From JAVBQJ01 sp031549115 (lineage in GTDB: Bacteria; Verrucomicrobiota; Lentisphaeria; Victivallales; Victivallaceae), in NCBI GenBank assembly GCA_031549115.1, contig JAVBQJ010000043.1:1-64000 (forward strand): a stretch of 64,000 nt of DNA, given 5' to 3'. Positions 32,532-41,800 of this stretch are shown piece by piece. The translations under genes and the position numbers were made by a program. The number at the start of each line of letters is the position of its first letter. Positions within the stretch are counted from its first letter, which is position 1. The notes under the pieces are model-generated. The model was not told the origin of the DNA. It ran no database searches and saw only the letters and a list, made by a program, of their open reading frames with translations.

Positions 32532-33353
32532 TCACGCGATAAAACGCCTGGACGTTTTGCGGGTGGCGGCCTGCTGGTACACCGATTGCAGCGTCGTGAA
32601 CGGATTGCCGCAGAATTCGATGACCTTCCGGATGTTATCGGATTGAACCCCGGCATGATAACGGCTCCGCTCTTCCGCGATGCCGGCATTCCCGGCGAGA
32701 ATGGCGTCGAGAATTTCGTGATGATTGACCCGGGTCAACTCATTGTTGAAGTCATTGAAATCTTTCAACGAGTCATTGTGCTCTTTGTATTTCTTTTCCG
32801 TCCGGAGTATTTCGAAGAACAGTTCGTTGCACACCCTGACACTCAACCGGAACAACACCGAAAAATAGCACAGATTACTCGGACTGGCGAAGCGCTGGTT
32901 GCCGCAGTGTTCGACGATGGCCATATGGAAACGCATATCGGCTTTGCCCGCAACCTCGTAGTTGCCGGCCGCCATCGCCTGATCCTGCTCCTCGACCAGA
33001 GCGCGCAGCATGCCGCCCACCCCGGTCGCCCGGGTCAGGGCCAGGCGCCGCGCGGCGATCGGCTCGATGCCTTCGCGCAATTCGCTCCACGCCAATATGT
33101 CATGCAACGTGAAGTCCTTGACCCGGTAGCCGCAATACGGGACATATTCGACCACATCCCACCCCACCGCCTGGCTCAGGGCCTCGCGGACCGCCGGACG
33201 GTTGATGCCGAATTCCTTGGCCAGAACCGATTCCTTCAGCTGCTCGCCGGCATGCAAATCGCTCTCCACCAGCTTGCGGATCAGCAGCTCCTGCGCCAGC
33301 ATCAATCCCGGCTGCCGCGCCATATCCGATCCGGGTGTTTTTGTCTGTGTCAT
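32532..33353 (-). CDS. GntR family transcription regulator, FCD-type
   Basis: 273 residues. The N-terminal winged helix-turn-helix includes LKESVLAKEFGINRPAVREAL, and the helical C-terminal domain with LREGIEPIAARRLAL, MRFHMAIVEHCGN and NHHEILDAI has the His/Asp metal residues of FCD ligand domains. It likely senses a sugar acid or metabolite and controls the downstream pilin-GH20-symporter genes. The start at 33353 is the first ATG, without a good ribosome binding site; a TTG at 33386 is in frame. Two identical-pattern palindromes upstream (33374-33439) are probable autoregulatory sites. Confidence 0.83.
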   Translation of the reverse strand: MTQTKTPGSDMARQPGLMLAQELLIRKLVESDLHAGEQLKESVLAKEFGINRPAVREALSQAVGWDVVEYVPYCGYRVKDFTLHDILAWSELREGIEPIAARRLALTRATGVGGMLRALVEEQDQAMAAGNYEVAGKADMRFHMAIVEHCGNQRFASPSNLCYFSVLFRLSVRVCNELFFEILRTEKKYKEHNDSLKDFNDFNNELTRVNHHEILDAILAGNAGIAEERSRYHAGVQSDNIRKVIEFCGNPFTTLQSVYQQAATRKTSRRFIA

Positions 33354-33373
33354 AGAAAGGATAAATTCCGTTA

Positions 33374-33439
33374 AAATTGTTAGCAATTTATCTGTTTGAT
33401 GTAATTATAGTAAACTTTTCGGCAAATTGCAAGCAATTT
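33374..33439. promoter_or_regulatory. Two copies of an AAATTG-N4-CAATTT palindrome, probable GntR operators
   Basis: The palindromes are at 33374-33389 (centre TTAG) and 33424-33439 (centre CAAG), centres 50 bp apart. The upstream one covers the -35 box of the regulator's promoter and the other lies just downstream of its expected transcription start. Confidence 0.65.
33404..33432 (-). promoter_or_regulatory. Promoter of the GntR regulator gene
   Basis: Minus strand TTGCAA (33432-33427), 17-bp spacer, consensus TATAAT (33409-33404), giving a leader of about 45 bases. Confidence 0.75.
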
Positions 33440-33603
33440 TCGAAAATTTTCCGAAAAAACTTGCATTTTTTTTGTAATCGACAGCGATTTGATTGATCAG
33501 GCCCCTGCACCTCTGCGGCGGATATGTGTTGAGCTCACTTGAAAATCTGCTCTGCTTTGTTCTGTAAAAAAGTGCTATTTCCTTGAAAAAAATGGCATGC
33601 TGC

Positions 33604-33631
33604 TTGCATTTATTTTGCTTCTTGCTATAAT
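33604..33631 (+). promoter_or_regulatory. Probable promoter of the DUF4838 gene at 33845
   Basis: TTGCAT (33604-33609), 16-bp spacer, TATAAT (33626-33631); the leader would be about 205 bases. Apart from the two promoters and the palindromes, the 491-bp intergenic region is AT-rich with no gene seen. Confidence 0.6.
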
Positions 33632-33844
33632 AAAAACGAAAAGAGGGATTCAAATATGATACATGCAAAGCGAAACATAAAAACCCAACAAATTGTCGAT
33701 GCAGTTTTACGGCAAACTGACGCCGGGGACCTCCTGATTGCGTGACATCATTCTGTATGGAAAAGCGCAAAAATCAAAATCGGCACATTGTAGCGCCATT
33801 GTTTCCGGGGTACTTATGGGCGTCTGCGGAAAGGACAAGCAAAC

Positions 33845-36154
33845 ATGAAGCAAACATGGTGGATTCTTAGCCTGTTACTCGGCGGAGTGCTCATGGCGCA
33901 AAGTACCAGTACCTTGCGCCCGATCGGCGAAGCGCAAGAGCTGGAGCTGGCACAATCTGCGATCCTGATTCCGGCAAATGCGCAACCCACGGAGCTTACC
34001 GCGGCGCAACTGTTGCAAAAAACACTTCATGACATCTTTCAAGTGAATGTGCCGGTGATTGCCGAACCGGAAAGTCCGGCGGACGGAAGTGTCGTTCTGG
34101 CTGTGGGGAATACCGAATTCGGACGCGAAGCACGCCAGACGGGAGCGTTGGGAGACGCCGGATATGCATTGGAATTTTTCGACGGAAATCTCCTGCTGTA
34201 CGGGGGACGGCGCAATGGCCCGATCAATGCGGTATTGGCGCTTCTGGAAGAAGACCTGGATTGCCGTTGGCCGGCACGGGATATGGCGGGGGTCATTCCC
34301 AGGCGTTCCGGCACGACACTTGGCGTGGTTCCACGCCGTTACCGGCCGCAACTGGAAATTCGCGATCCGTTTTTCATCGAAGGTTTTGAGCCGCAGTGGT
34401 GTGCGATGAACCGCACCAATCCGTTCATCCTGGGTGATGTGCCTCCGGATTTTGGCGGGCGTATTCGCTTTCACCGGCGCTACTTCTGTCATACCTTCAA
34501 AACCATCTTCCCGGCTGCGGTGTACGGCGCAGAACACCCGGATTTTTTTCCCTTGATTGACGGAAAACGCCGGGTGGCGGACGATGGTCAATTGTGCTTG
34601 TCCAATCCCGAGCTGGTACCCCTGGCCATTGAAATAATCCTGCAAGCCATCGAGGAAGACCCCGAAGCGCAGTTGATCGGCATCTCACAGAACGATTGTA
34701 AATTCTTTTGCCAGTGTGAAGCTTGTCAACGTTTGATCACGGCAGAAGGTTCTCCCAGCGGATTGGTGCTTCACTTTGTCAATCAGGTCGCCGCGGGCAT
34801 CGCCGAGGTATACCCCGACAAGAAAGTCGGGACATTGGCCTACATGGAAAGCTTCGCGCCGCCGGCGACCATCCGCCCGGCGAAAAATGTGGTGATTCTC
34901 CTCTGTACGGATGTTCATACCGGTTCGAACCCTTTCCTTCTTGTCGATGAAACGGCGCGTTTTGCTTCGGCAATGCGGCAGTGGCACGCATTGGGCGCGA
35001 AGATTTACATCTGGGATTACGTGGTGGATTTTTTGAATTATCCGCGTCCATACCCCAATTTGGCGATCATGGATCATGCGATCGATTTCTACTGCGCCAA
35101 TGGCGCGACCGGGGTGATGACGCAAGGCAACTATACCGTGGAGAATTGCTCCAGCTTTGGCGCTCTCAAAGCATGGTGCGTCGCCAAAAAACTATGGGAC
35201 CCGGCCCGCAAACTTTCGGAATTGGCGCGGGAGTTCATTGTTCTGCATTACGGTGCCGCCGCACCCAAGATGCAAGAGTATCTGGATTTGCAGGAGGCGG
35301 AGTGGCGGCGCTTCCATGCGGATGCTGTCGAAGGAGACCTCTTTGTGTTTTCAGACGGCTTCATTGCGCAGTCCCGGTCGCTTTTGGGAGAGGCCGCGGC
35401 TTTGGCGGGGGACGATCCGGAATTGGCCCGACGCATCGCGTTGGAGCGCTTCTGCGTCGATTATCAATATGCGTATGACGGGCTGAAATCCGCTGACGCA
35501 CTGCCGGAATATCTGGCCAACCTTGAGACGATTCAGCAGTTCTTGCACAACAATGACATGACTTCGGTCTCTGAACTTGGCAATTACGGCCCCCTCTTTG
35601 AACAGTGGCGGGGCAATGCCGAAATGGCGGCACGTCCGGCGTATTCGCCGAATGCAATCAAGCCGATCCCGAATACCACGGTGTTCACCAATTTTCCGGT
35701 GTTGACCGTGGACGCGCCAGAGCTGGCCGAAGGAAGTGCGCTACGCCAGCCCGGCGGCAACTCCGATTGGTCAATTCAGATTGCGGCGGCAAATTTTTCT
35801 TCGCGCTTGAAGCCAGGTCGGGAGTATGTGGTGATGATGCCGGTCAAAATGGAGTATCAGGGTGCGCCACCGGCGTCCGGGACGCCGCTCTTCGTCCTGG
35901 GGCAGCACAATCCGGTGCATGGCGGCAACTCATTTGTCTGCACTCTTCCAGCCGGAGCCGGGACGGACGGTTTTCATGCGCTGGTATTGGGAGTTTACCG
36001 GGCGACGACTCGGCGCTCCACCTCGATGCTGTACTTGGCAATTTACCCGAATGCTCCGGTGGAAGCCATGCAGTATGGAGCGTTGCAGTTGATTCCGCTG
36101 GAGGAGTATCGCGGTGTATTACCGTCTGCGTTGTCCAGGGAAATGCTCTATTGA
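33845..36154 (+). CDS. Secreted DUF4838 domain protein (putative glycoside hydrolase relative), 769 aa
   Basis: Signal peptide in the first 20 residues. The N-terminal region (about 35-150) resembles the alpha-beta domain that precedes GH20/GH67 barrels, and the centre (about 170-560) is the DUF4838 barrel. Shared family features are HTF..IFP at 216-222, HPDFFP at 231-236, QLCLSNPEL at 249-257 and a C-x-C-x2-C motif (Cys289, Cys291, Cys294) at the end of a strand. The last 130 residues form a beta-sandwich-like tail. Likely acts on polysaccharide outside the cytoplasm; no activity is established. Start ATG 33845 follows AAGGA. Confidence 0.78.
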   Translation: MKQTWWILSLLLGGVLMAQSTSTLRPIGEAQELELAQSAILIPANAQPTELTAAQLLQKTLHDIFQVNVPVIAEPESPADGSVVLAVGNTEFGREARQTGALGDAGYALEFFDGNLLLYGGRRNGPINAVLALLEEDLDCRWPARDMAGVIPRRSGTTLGVVPRRYRPQLEIRDPFFIEGFEPQWCAMNRTNPFILGDVPPDFGGRIRFHRRYFCHTFKTIFPAAVYGAEHPDFFPLIDGKRRVADDGQLCLSNPELVPLAIEIILQAIEEDPEAQLIGISQNDCKFFCQCEACQRLITAEGSPSGLVLHFVNQVAAGIAEVYPDKKVGTLAYMESFAPPATIRPAKNVVILLCTDVHTGSNPFLLVDETARFASAMRQWHALGAKIYIWDYVVDFLNYPRPYPNLAIMDHAIDFYCANGATGVMTQGNYTVENCSSFGALKAWCVAKKLWDPARKLSELAREFIVLHYGAAAPKMQEYLDLQEAEWRRFHADAVEGDLFVFSDGFIAQSRSLLGEAAALAGDDPELARRIALERFCVDYQYAYDGLKSADALPEYLANLETIQQFLHNNDMTSVSELGNYGPLFEQWRGNAEMAARPAYSPNAIKPIPNTTVFTNFPVLTVDAPELAEGSALRQPGGNSDWSIQIAAANFSSRLKPGREYVVMMPVKMEYQGAPPASGTPLFVLGQHNPVHGGNSFVCTLPAGAGTDGFHALVLGVYRATTRRSTSMLYLAIYPNAPVEAMQYGALQLIPLEEYRGVLPSALSREMLY

Positions 36155-36308
36155 CACAAAAGCCGGACAATAAGAATTACGATTTTTTCACGCTTTTTTA
36201 ATTTCCTGAACTTGGCAAACACAATCAGGGCCAACTCGCCATTTTCCTCAGTTCCCCCCTTCGATGCCCGCATCCGTCACCGGCATATGCAATGCTTGGC
36301 GACTGCGC

Positions 36309-36330
36309 GACTCGACATGATTCGTCCGTT
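36309..36330 (-). repeat. Fragment of the intergenic C-type repeat, reversed (copy C3)
   Basis: Read on the minus strand, AACGGACGAATCATGTCGAG matches the beginning of the repeats at 1001 and 14283 (AACGGTTGAATCATATCGAG and GTCGAATCCTGTCGAG forms). The rest of the 309-bp gap from 36155 holds the LacI-gene promoter and operator and otherwise nothing recognisable. Confidence 0.45.
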
Positions 36331-36388
36331 ACCGCGCCCCCCTCCCCTGAAAAGCGCAAAAAAATACCGAAAAACACTTGAACTCCCC

Positions 36389-36440
36389 TTGACAAAAAAT
36401 AAAAGTTTGCTATAATTTAAGCATGATAGCACCTGCTATC
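36389..36440 (+). promoter_or_regulatory. Promoter and palindromic operator of the LacI-pilin-DUF4838 operon
   Basis: TTGACA (36389-36394), 16-bp spacer, TATAAT (36411-36416): both boxes are consensus. Directly downstream is the perfect palindrome GATAGC-ACCT-GCTATC (36425-36440), covering the expected transcription start, as expected for repression by the LacI protein encoded 24 bp further on. Confidence 0.8.
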
Positions 36441-36463
36441 AAAAACAAAAAGAGAGTTGGCAT

Positions 36464-37492
36464 ATGGCGGTAACCATAAAAGACGTGGCCGTGAAGGCCG
36501 GAGTTTCGCATCAGGCGGTATCGGCGGTATTGAACGGCAAGACCAATTGCCGGGTCGCCAATGCCACCCGGGAGCGGATTCTCGCCTGCGCCCGCGAAAT
36601 GGCGTACCGTCCGAATTTTTCCGCCCGCTGGCTGAAGAGCCGCAAAACCGGGGTCATCACTGTGGTGGTTTATCCATGGGTGCGCTCCGAAAACGGCAGT
36701 TACTTCAGCACGGAATTCCAGCCGCCGTTCATGATGGCGGAAGCGCAGCAGCAGCTGGCGTCCGCCATCCGCCGCCAGGGTTATACCTTAAAGCTGGAAT
36801 ACGCCTATCCGGGCAGCGACCTGCAGAAGCAGAGTCTGGAAATCGTCAATCCGAATCTCACCGACGGCATTATTTTCTGCAATTACCAGGGCGGTGAATT
36901 TACGGAGGTACTGGAGAAATTACAGTTGCCGCATCTGTTTTTCGGCTATTATGTGGACAGCACCCGAAGCGACATCCCGCTGCTCGGGCTGGATATCCGG
37001 ACCGGGTTGTGCGCCGCGATCCGATCGCTGGTGGCGGCGGGGCGCAACCGGATCGCCTATTGCGGCGTCGGCACCTGCCGGTTGCTGCCGCTCCTGTGCG
37101 AAGAGCTGAAATCGCTCGAGTTGTTTGATCCGGCCCGGATTCATATCGTATACGATTACTATGACGTACAACGGCTGCTGAAGCAATACCGCCCGGAGGA
37201 TTTCGACGCGGTCGTATGCTCCAACGACGTGATGGCCAACTGGGTTTACCGGGAGGCGCAATGTCACGACATCGACGTCCCCGGGACGCTGGCCATCGTC
37301 GGGTACGACAACGATCCGGCGTACGATTTCATCTCCACTGTCGGCTTGGACTCGGAGGCATTCCATGCCAGCGCAGCGGAGCTGCTGGCCGGCGCCATCG
37401 AGCAGCCTTCGGAATCCTTGATCCATAAAGTATTTGAAACCGAGTTTTTTCCACGTCAAACCACGCCAAAGAAAAGGATAAGTCGGAAATGA
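36464..37492 (+). CDS. LacI family transcription regulator
   Basis: 342 residues. The N-terminal helix-turn-helix and hinge (TIKDVAVKAGVSHQAVSAVLNG) are typical, followed by a periplasmic-binding-like sugar sensor (GVITVVVYP at about 65, DGIIFCNYQ at about 138, FDAVVCSNDVMANWV at about 245, VPGTLAIVGYDNDP at about 270). It represses its own operon through the palindrome at 36425-36440 (inference). The start at 36464 follows AGAGAG. The stop overlaps the pilin start by ATGA. Confidence 0.92.
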   Translation: MAVTIKDVAVKAGVSHQAVSAVLNGKTNCRVANATRERILACAREMAYRPNFSARWLKSRKTGVITVVVYPWVRSENGSYFSTEFQPPFMMAEAQQQLASAIRRQGYTLKLEYAYPGSDLQKQSLEIVNPNLTDGIIFCNYQGGEFTEVLEKLQLPHLFFGYYVDSTRSDIPLLGLDIRTGLCAAIRSLVAAGRNRIAYCGVGTCRLLPLLCEELKSLELFDPARIHIVYDYYDVQRLLKQYRPEDFDAVVCSNDVMANWVYREAQCHDIDVPGTLAIVGYDNDPAYDFISTVGLDSEAFHASAAELLAGAIEQPSESLIHKVFETEFFPRQTTPKKRISRK

Positions 37493-38154
37493 AACGGAAA
37501 AAAATTTTTACACTCATCGAGCTCCTGGTCGTAATCGCGATCATCGCGATTCTCGCCAGCATGCTGCTGCCGGCGTTGAGCAAAGCACGCGCGAAAGCGC
37601 AAAACACCAAATGCCTCAACAATCAGAAACAGCAGGGGCTGTACTTCGTGCTGTATGCCAATGACTACGATGACTGGATGCCGAACTGGACGAATGCCCC
37701 CTCCGATCGCACGTACGCCTGGGGACAATGGGTGGGTGCGCTGCTGGCGCCGCGCCCGAGCACCTATTTCTGGCAGGAAACGTGGTGGGGACTGGGCTAC
37801 GGTCCGGACAGCCCGGCGCTCTATCTGTGCCCGACCCGTTCGGTCGAAAACGTCAACTACAATTACTGGTATCGCATGTATGATACCGGTTACGGCGACG
37901 CCTTCAGCAATGCCGATCTGCGCGGCAAGTCGCTGCGCTACGGCAATGAGATGCGCTATGACATCATGAACTCGAATTGGATTCTGGCCGACAACGCCGT
38001 CGGCAACGGCCTGGACGACACATTGTCGCATGGCGGCACGGGGATGAACGTGCTGTTCTTTGACGGCCACGGCAAGTGGGTCATGCCCAGCGCCGCCGTC
38101 GACAACAACTTGGAAGCCACCTTGCAGCGCACCCGCGAGTTCGGTCTGGAATGA
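37489..38154 (+). CDS. Prepilin-like protein of the LacI locus
   Basis: 221 residues. MKRKKI precedes FTLIELLVVIAII, then ASMLLPALSKARAKAQNTKC. Glu at +5 is kept, but the -1 residue is Ile. The C-terminal region ends with SHGGTGMNVLFFDGHG, an H-x10-DG version of the motif. Translation is coupled to LacI upstream and to the DUF4838 gene downstream (start within its stop codon). Its C-terminal domain has many aromatic residues (for example YNYWYRMYD) and differs from the other three pilins. Confidence 0.88.
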   Translation: MKRKKIFTLIELLVVIAIIAILASMLLPALSKARAKAQNTKCLNNQKQQGLYFVLYANDYDDWMPNWTNAPSDRTYAWGQWVGALLAPRPSTYFWQETWWGLGYGPDSPALYLCPTRSVENVNYNYWYRMYDTGYGDAFSNADLRGKSLRYGNEMRYDIMNSNWILADNAVGNGLDDTLSHGGTGMNVLFFDGHGKWVMPSAAVDNNLEATLQRTREFGLE

Positions 38155-41042
38155 TGAAACCCGCAGCCTTGCTTCTGGCGTTGTGCCTGGGTTGGAGCGG
38201 CTTCGCGCAATTCGGTCCGGTGACCGGATTGCGCTGGGCCGGGCACGGTGACACTCCGGCAAGTTCGGCGCGCTTCCAGCTCACGCAGAACGGCATTGCC
38301 GTCGAATTTCAGCCATCGCCGGTCAACGGCTGCTGGGTGCGCGGCGAACTTGCGAAAACGCGTCCGACCGGCGGCTTCCTGACCTTTCGCGGCCGCAGCA
38401 CCGACGGCCAGGAGCGGTCGGCCGCGATGCATGTCAATCTCCTGACCGCCGACGGCAAGCACGCCGGCTTCCTCAGCTACATCGATCTGGCCCCGGAGTG
38501 GCAGGAATACAATATCAATTTGCAACTGCGGACGCTGTCGTGGACCGAAGCGCGGCAGGGCAAACTGGTATTCACCGGCGGCGACGCCGGCGCGATCGAT
38601 CTGGCCGAGGGAGAAATCGAGTCGATCATGTTTTCCAGCGGTCTTCCCGGCACCGCCGAGATCGCCGATCTGGCGCTGGCGCCGGTTCCGTCCGACGAAG
38701 TCACGCGCGACGCCGTTGCCGCCGTCATCGAAAAACGTCTGAAAGAGCACCCCAAGGTTGTACCCTACCGTTTCGCCCATACCGGAAACGAGAGTTTTGA
38801 ACTCGCCCGCGACGGCCATAGCGATTGGCAAATCGCCATCCCGGCGGATACTCCGGCTTACGCCTTTGCCGCCGCCGAGCTGGCGCGGTATATCCGGCTG
38901 GCGACGCAGGCGGAAATGCCGGTCGTCACCGACGCGGCGGCACCGGCAATCACTCTCGCGGTCGTGTCTCCCGAGAGCGCCGAAGACGGCTTCCGCGTGA
39001 CCGGCAATGCCGACGGCATCGCCATTGTCGCGAACAATTCGCGCAGCCTCCTGTTTGCCGTGTACGGCTTTCTGGAAAAATCGCTCGGCATCCGTTTTCT
39101 CGCCCCGTACGACTTCGCCGAAATCGTCCCCGCTGTCGCGGCCTGGGAGTTGCCGGAGTTCGATGACGCGGAGCAGGCGGCATATTCGTACCGGCGGATG
39201 CACTACTGCAGCGCCGGCGACATCACACCGCATGAGCTTTTGTTCACCGTCGCCGACTGGAACGTCAAAAACCGCTTCAACGTGCAGCTTGAGCGGCTCT
39301 ATTCGATCTGGGAACCCGCCGAAGAACAGACGCGCAAGCAGCGCAATATCGAGGCTTTTTATGCCCTGCGCGGCGGCTGCATCGAGTACGTCGAATACTG
39401 GGGACACAATTATCACTTGTTCGTGCCGCCGGAGCAATACTTCGCCACGCACCCCGAATATTTCCCCTATGACCGCGCCACCGGCGTCCGGCGCGCGGAC
39501 CAGGCGCAACTATGCACCACCAATCCGGAGGTGATCCGGATCATCGCCGACCGGGTGCTCGAATACTTCCGCGCCACCCCCGACGCGGAGTTCTTTCCGC
39601 TCTTTCAGGAGGACGGCACCACGCTGTGGTGCCAGTGCGACGGGTGTCTCGCCATCGTCGCGCCGCACCGGCGCGATGTCACTGGTTACGACGCCGACCG
39701 GGTGATCTATCTGGCCAATGCGGTCGCCGACGCGATCCAGCCGGAATTTCCGGGCAGAAAGATCGTCACCTACGCCTACAGCACCGGTAGTACGCCGCCG
39801 GATGTGATCATGCCGAACGAACACGTTTATATCGAGTATTGCGTCTACGGCGACGGCAACCCCACCATTCCCGCCTATCGCGGCAACGACCGCGCCAATA
39901 TCGAACGCTGGCAACAGCTCACCGGCGGCCGGATGATCATTTACAGCTACCACGCGCTCGGCTTCACCTATCAATTCCGCGATCCGGCGACAATGGCGCA
40001 GGATCTGCGTTACTTCGCCGACATCGGCTTGCGCGGCACTTGCCAGGAAACCGCCGAAACCTGGGGCATGGACGGCTATCTGTATTATATTTCGGCGCGG
40101 CTGGCCTGGAATCCATGGCTGGATCTGGACGCGCTCGAAAGCGACTACTTCGCCAAACTCTATGGACCGGCGGCCGGACCGATGCGGGAATTCCATCACC
40201 GTCTGCTCGCAGGCCTGTCCGATCCGGCACGCTATGTGTCGATCCTGTTCGCCCGCAAGCCGTGTCTCACGAACGAAGAAATGACGGCTCTGGAGCAGTT
40301 GCAGCTGGAAGCCGAACAGTTGGCGCCGGAATCGGCAGCAGTGGCGTTTCATCGCAAAACCCTGCGTTATATTCAAGCCGCCAACCGGATGATCGCGCTG
40401 TGTCGGCATTTGCTGGAGGAGCCGACCGAAGCCAACCGGGCGCAGGCGGAGACGGCATGCGACGCCGTGATCGCGTTGGTCCTGGAGCAGGCGCCGGACT
40501 GGGTGGTAACGCGTTATGACATCGGCACCGCGGAGCATCTGAAAACCATGATCAAGATGATCATGGACGAGGCCGGAGGGCTGGCGGAATTGAAGCGCGG
40601 CCATACGATTTTGCAGGTATTGTCGACACCGTGGCAGTTCCGCACCGACGGCGCGGCTGCGGGAGACGCGGCAAAGTGGTACGCCGCCGATTTCGACGAC
40701 AGCGGCTGGAAGCCGGTCAACTCGGGGGCATTCTGGGAGGACCAGGGCTTTCCCGGCTTCGACGGTATCGGCTGGTACCGCCGCACTGTGGAATTGCCGG
40801 AAGACACCGCGGGGCTGCGTCTGTACTTCGGCGGCGCCGACGAACGGGCGTGGGTCTACCTCGACGGCGTTCTCATCGGCGCGCACGAAGCCGGCGATAT
40901 CGGCCAATTGTGGCAGGAGGCGTTTTACATCGACCTGCCCGCCGGTGTCGCGCCCGGTCTCCACCAATTGACGGTAAAAGTGATCGATACCGCCGGCGGT
41001 GGCGGCCTGTGGAAAGATGTTTTCCTGGTAAGAAAAAAATGA
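38151..41042 (+). CDS. Secreted DUF4838 domain protein with C-terminal sugar-binding-like domain, 963 aa
   Basis: Signal peptide (KPAALLLALCLGWSGFAQ). Residues 20-180 are a beta-sandwich-like domain; 195-335 the domain preceding the barrel; 345-720 the DUF4838 barrel, with GHNYHLFVPPEQYFATHPEYFP, QLCTTNPEV (453-461) and the C-x-C-x2-C motif at Cys494, Cys496 and Cys499. The last 150 residues (YAADFDDSGWKPV, RLYFGGADERAWVYLDGVLIG) look like a GH2-type jelly-roll. It probably binds and attacks an extracellular glycan. Start at ATG 38151 (or the next ATG, 38154) overlaps the pilin stop. Confidence 0.82.
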   Translation: MMKPAALLLALCLGWSGFAQFGPVTGLRWAGHGDTPASSARFQLTQNGIAVEFQPSPVNGCWVRGELAKTRPTGGFLTFRGRSTDGQERSAAMHVNLLTADGKHAGFLSYIDLAPEWQEYNINLQLRTLSWTEARQGKLVFTGGDAGAIDLAEGEIESIMFSSGLPGTAEIADLALAPVPSDEVTRDAVAAVIEKRLKEHPKVVPYRFAHTGNESFELARDGHSDWQIAIPADTPAYAFAAAELARYIRLATQAEMPVVTDAAAPAITLAVVSPESAEDGFRVTGNADGIAIVANNSRSLLFAVYGFLEKSLGIRFLAPYDFAEIVPAVAAWELPEFDDAEQAAYSYRRMHYCSAGDITPHELLFTVADWNVKNRFNVQLERLYSIWEPAEEQTRKQRNIEAFYALRGGCIEYVEYWGHNYHLFVPPEQYFATHPEYFPYDRATGVRRADQAQLCTTNPEVIRIIADRVLEYFRATPDAEFFPLFQEDGTTLWCQCDGCLAIVAPHRRDVTGYDADRVIYLANAVADAIQPEFPGRKIVTYAYSTGSTPPDVIMPNEHVYIEYCVYGDGNPTIPAYRGNDRANIERWQQLTGGRMIIYSYHALGFTYQFRDPATMAQDLRYFADIGLRGTCQETAETWGMDGYLYYISARLAWNPWLDLDALESDYFAKLYGPAAGPMREFHHRLLAGLSDPARYVSILFARKPCLTNEEMTALEQLQLEAEQLAPESAAVAFHRKTLRYIQAANRMIALCRHLLEEPTEANRAQAETACDAVIALVLEQAPDWVVTRYDIGTAEHLKTMIKMIMDEAGGLAELKRGHTILQVLSTPWQFRTDGAAAGDAAKWYAADFDDSGWKPVNSGAFWEDQGFPGFDGIGWYRRTVELPEDTAGLRLYFGGADERAWVYLDGVLIGAHEAGDIGQLWQEAFYIDLPAGVAPGLHQLTVKVIDTAGGGGLWKDVFLVRKK

Positions 41043-41053
41043 TTTCCCCCCGC

Positions 41054-41794
41054 TCAACGAAGCGACTCGATGAACTCTTTCGGGGTACAGCGAAAATGGC
41101 GCTTGAATTGACGCAGGAAGTAATTCACGTCGTTGAAGCCGCACCGCGACGCCACCTCCCCCAATGACGGATAGGGTGAACACAAGAGGCGCCTGGCCAG
41201 TTCCAGGCGTCGGCTGTTCACGTACGCAACCGGCGTGATGCCGTAGGTTTCGCGGAACATCGCGGAAAAATGGCTGTGGCTCAAACCGCACTGCCGCGCG
41301 AAACTCGCGATCGAACGCTCTTCGGTGAAGTGCGCGTCGAGCAATCGTTTGGCTTTGCGCAACGCCGGATTGCCGCATTCGCTTTCGGGCTCCTTGGCGG
41401 CAATCCGGGAAACCAGGCTATGCAATAACCCCCGCATCATTTCCCGCCAGTTCCGGTCGCCGCAATTGCCCACTTCGATCAACTCGGAAAACCAGCGGCC
41501 GACAAAGCGGTCTCCGGCGTAGGACTCCACTCGCGCTGTCGGGTCCAGGCGCCCCGGCGGGTACGCAAATTGACTGAACAACGTCACTGCCTCTCCAACG
41601 CTTTCCTGCCGGTGCATGGTGTCGGGAGGCACGATCAGCAGATCCCCCTCCGCGGTTTCGAAATATTGTTCGCCGAGCCAGTGACGGCAGCACCCCTCCT
41701 CCTGCCATACCAGTTCGACGGTGTCGTGACGGTGTGGTTTCACCGGTACGGTCCCGAGATACATTCCAAAGAATTTCGGCTCCAAATCATTCAT
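41054..41794 (-). CDS. AraC family transcription regulator
   Basis: 246 residues. An N-terminal cupin sensor (PVKPHRHDTVELVWQEEG, GDLLIVPPDTMHRQE) and a C-terminal AraC DNA-binding domain (IASFARQCGLSHSHFSAMF and GEVASRCGFNDVNYFLRQF). A GTG at 41821 would extend it by nine codons, but the ATG at 41794 keeps the two direct repeats of the regulatory region outside the coding sequence and is preferred. It is divergent from, and probably controls, the pilin operon at 41934. Its end faces the DUF4838 gene, 11 bp away. Confidence 0.86.
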   Translation of the reverse strand: MNDLEPKFFGMYLGTVPVKPHRHDTVELVWQEEGCCRHWLGEQYFETAEGDLLIVPPDTMHRQESVGEAVTLFSQFAYPPGRLDPTARVESYAGDRFVGRWFSELIEVGNCGDRNWREMMRGLLHSLVSRIAAKEPESECGNPALRKAKRLLDAHFTEERSIASFARQCGLSHSHFSAMFRETYGITPVAYVNSRRLELARRLLCSPYPSLGEVASRCGFNDVNYFLRQFKRHFRCTPKEFIESLR

Positions 41795-41800
41795 ATCGAC

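Noticed and set aside
39510..41378. A 622-codon minus-strand open frame overlapping DUF4838 and AraC genes
   Set aside because: No domain signal, unfavourable composition, and it conflicts with two confident genes.
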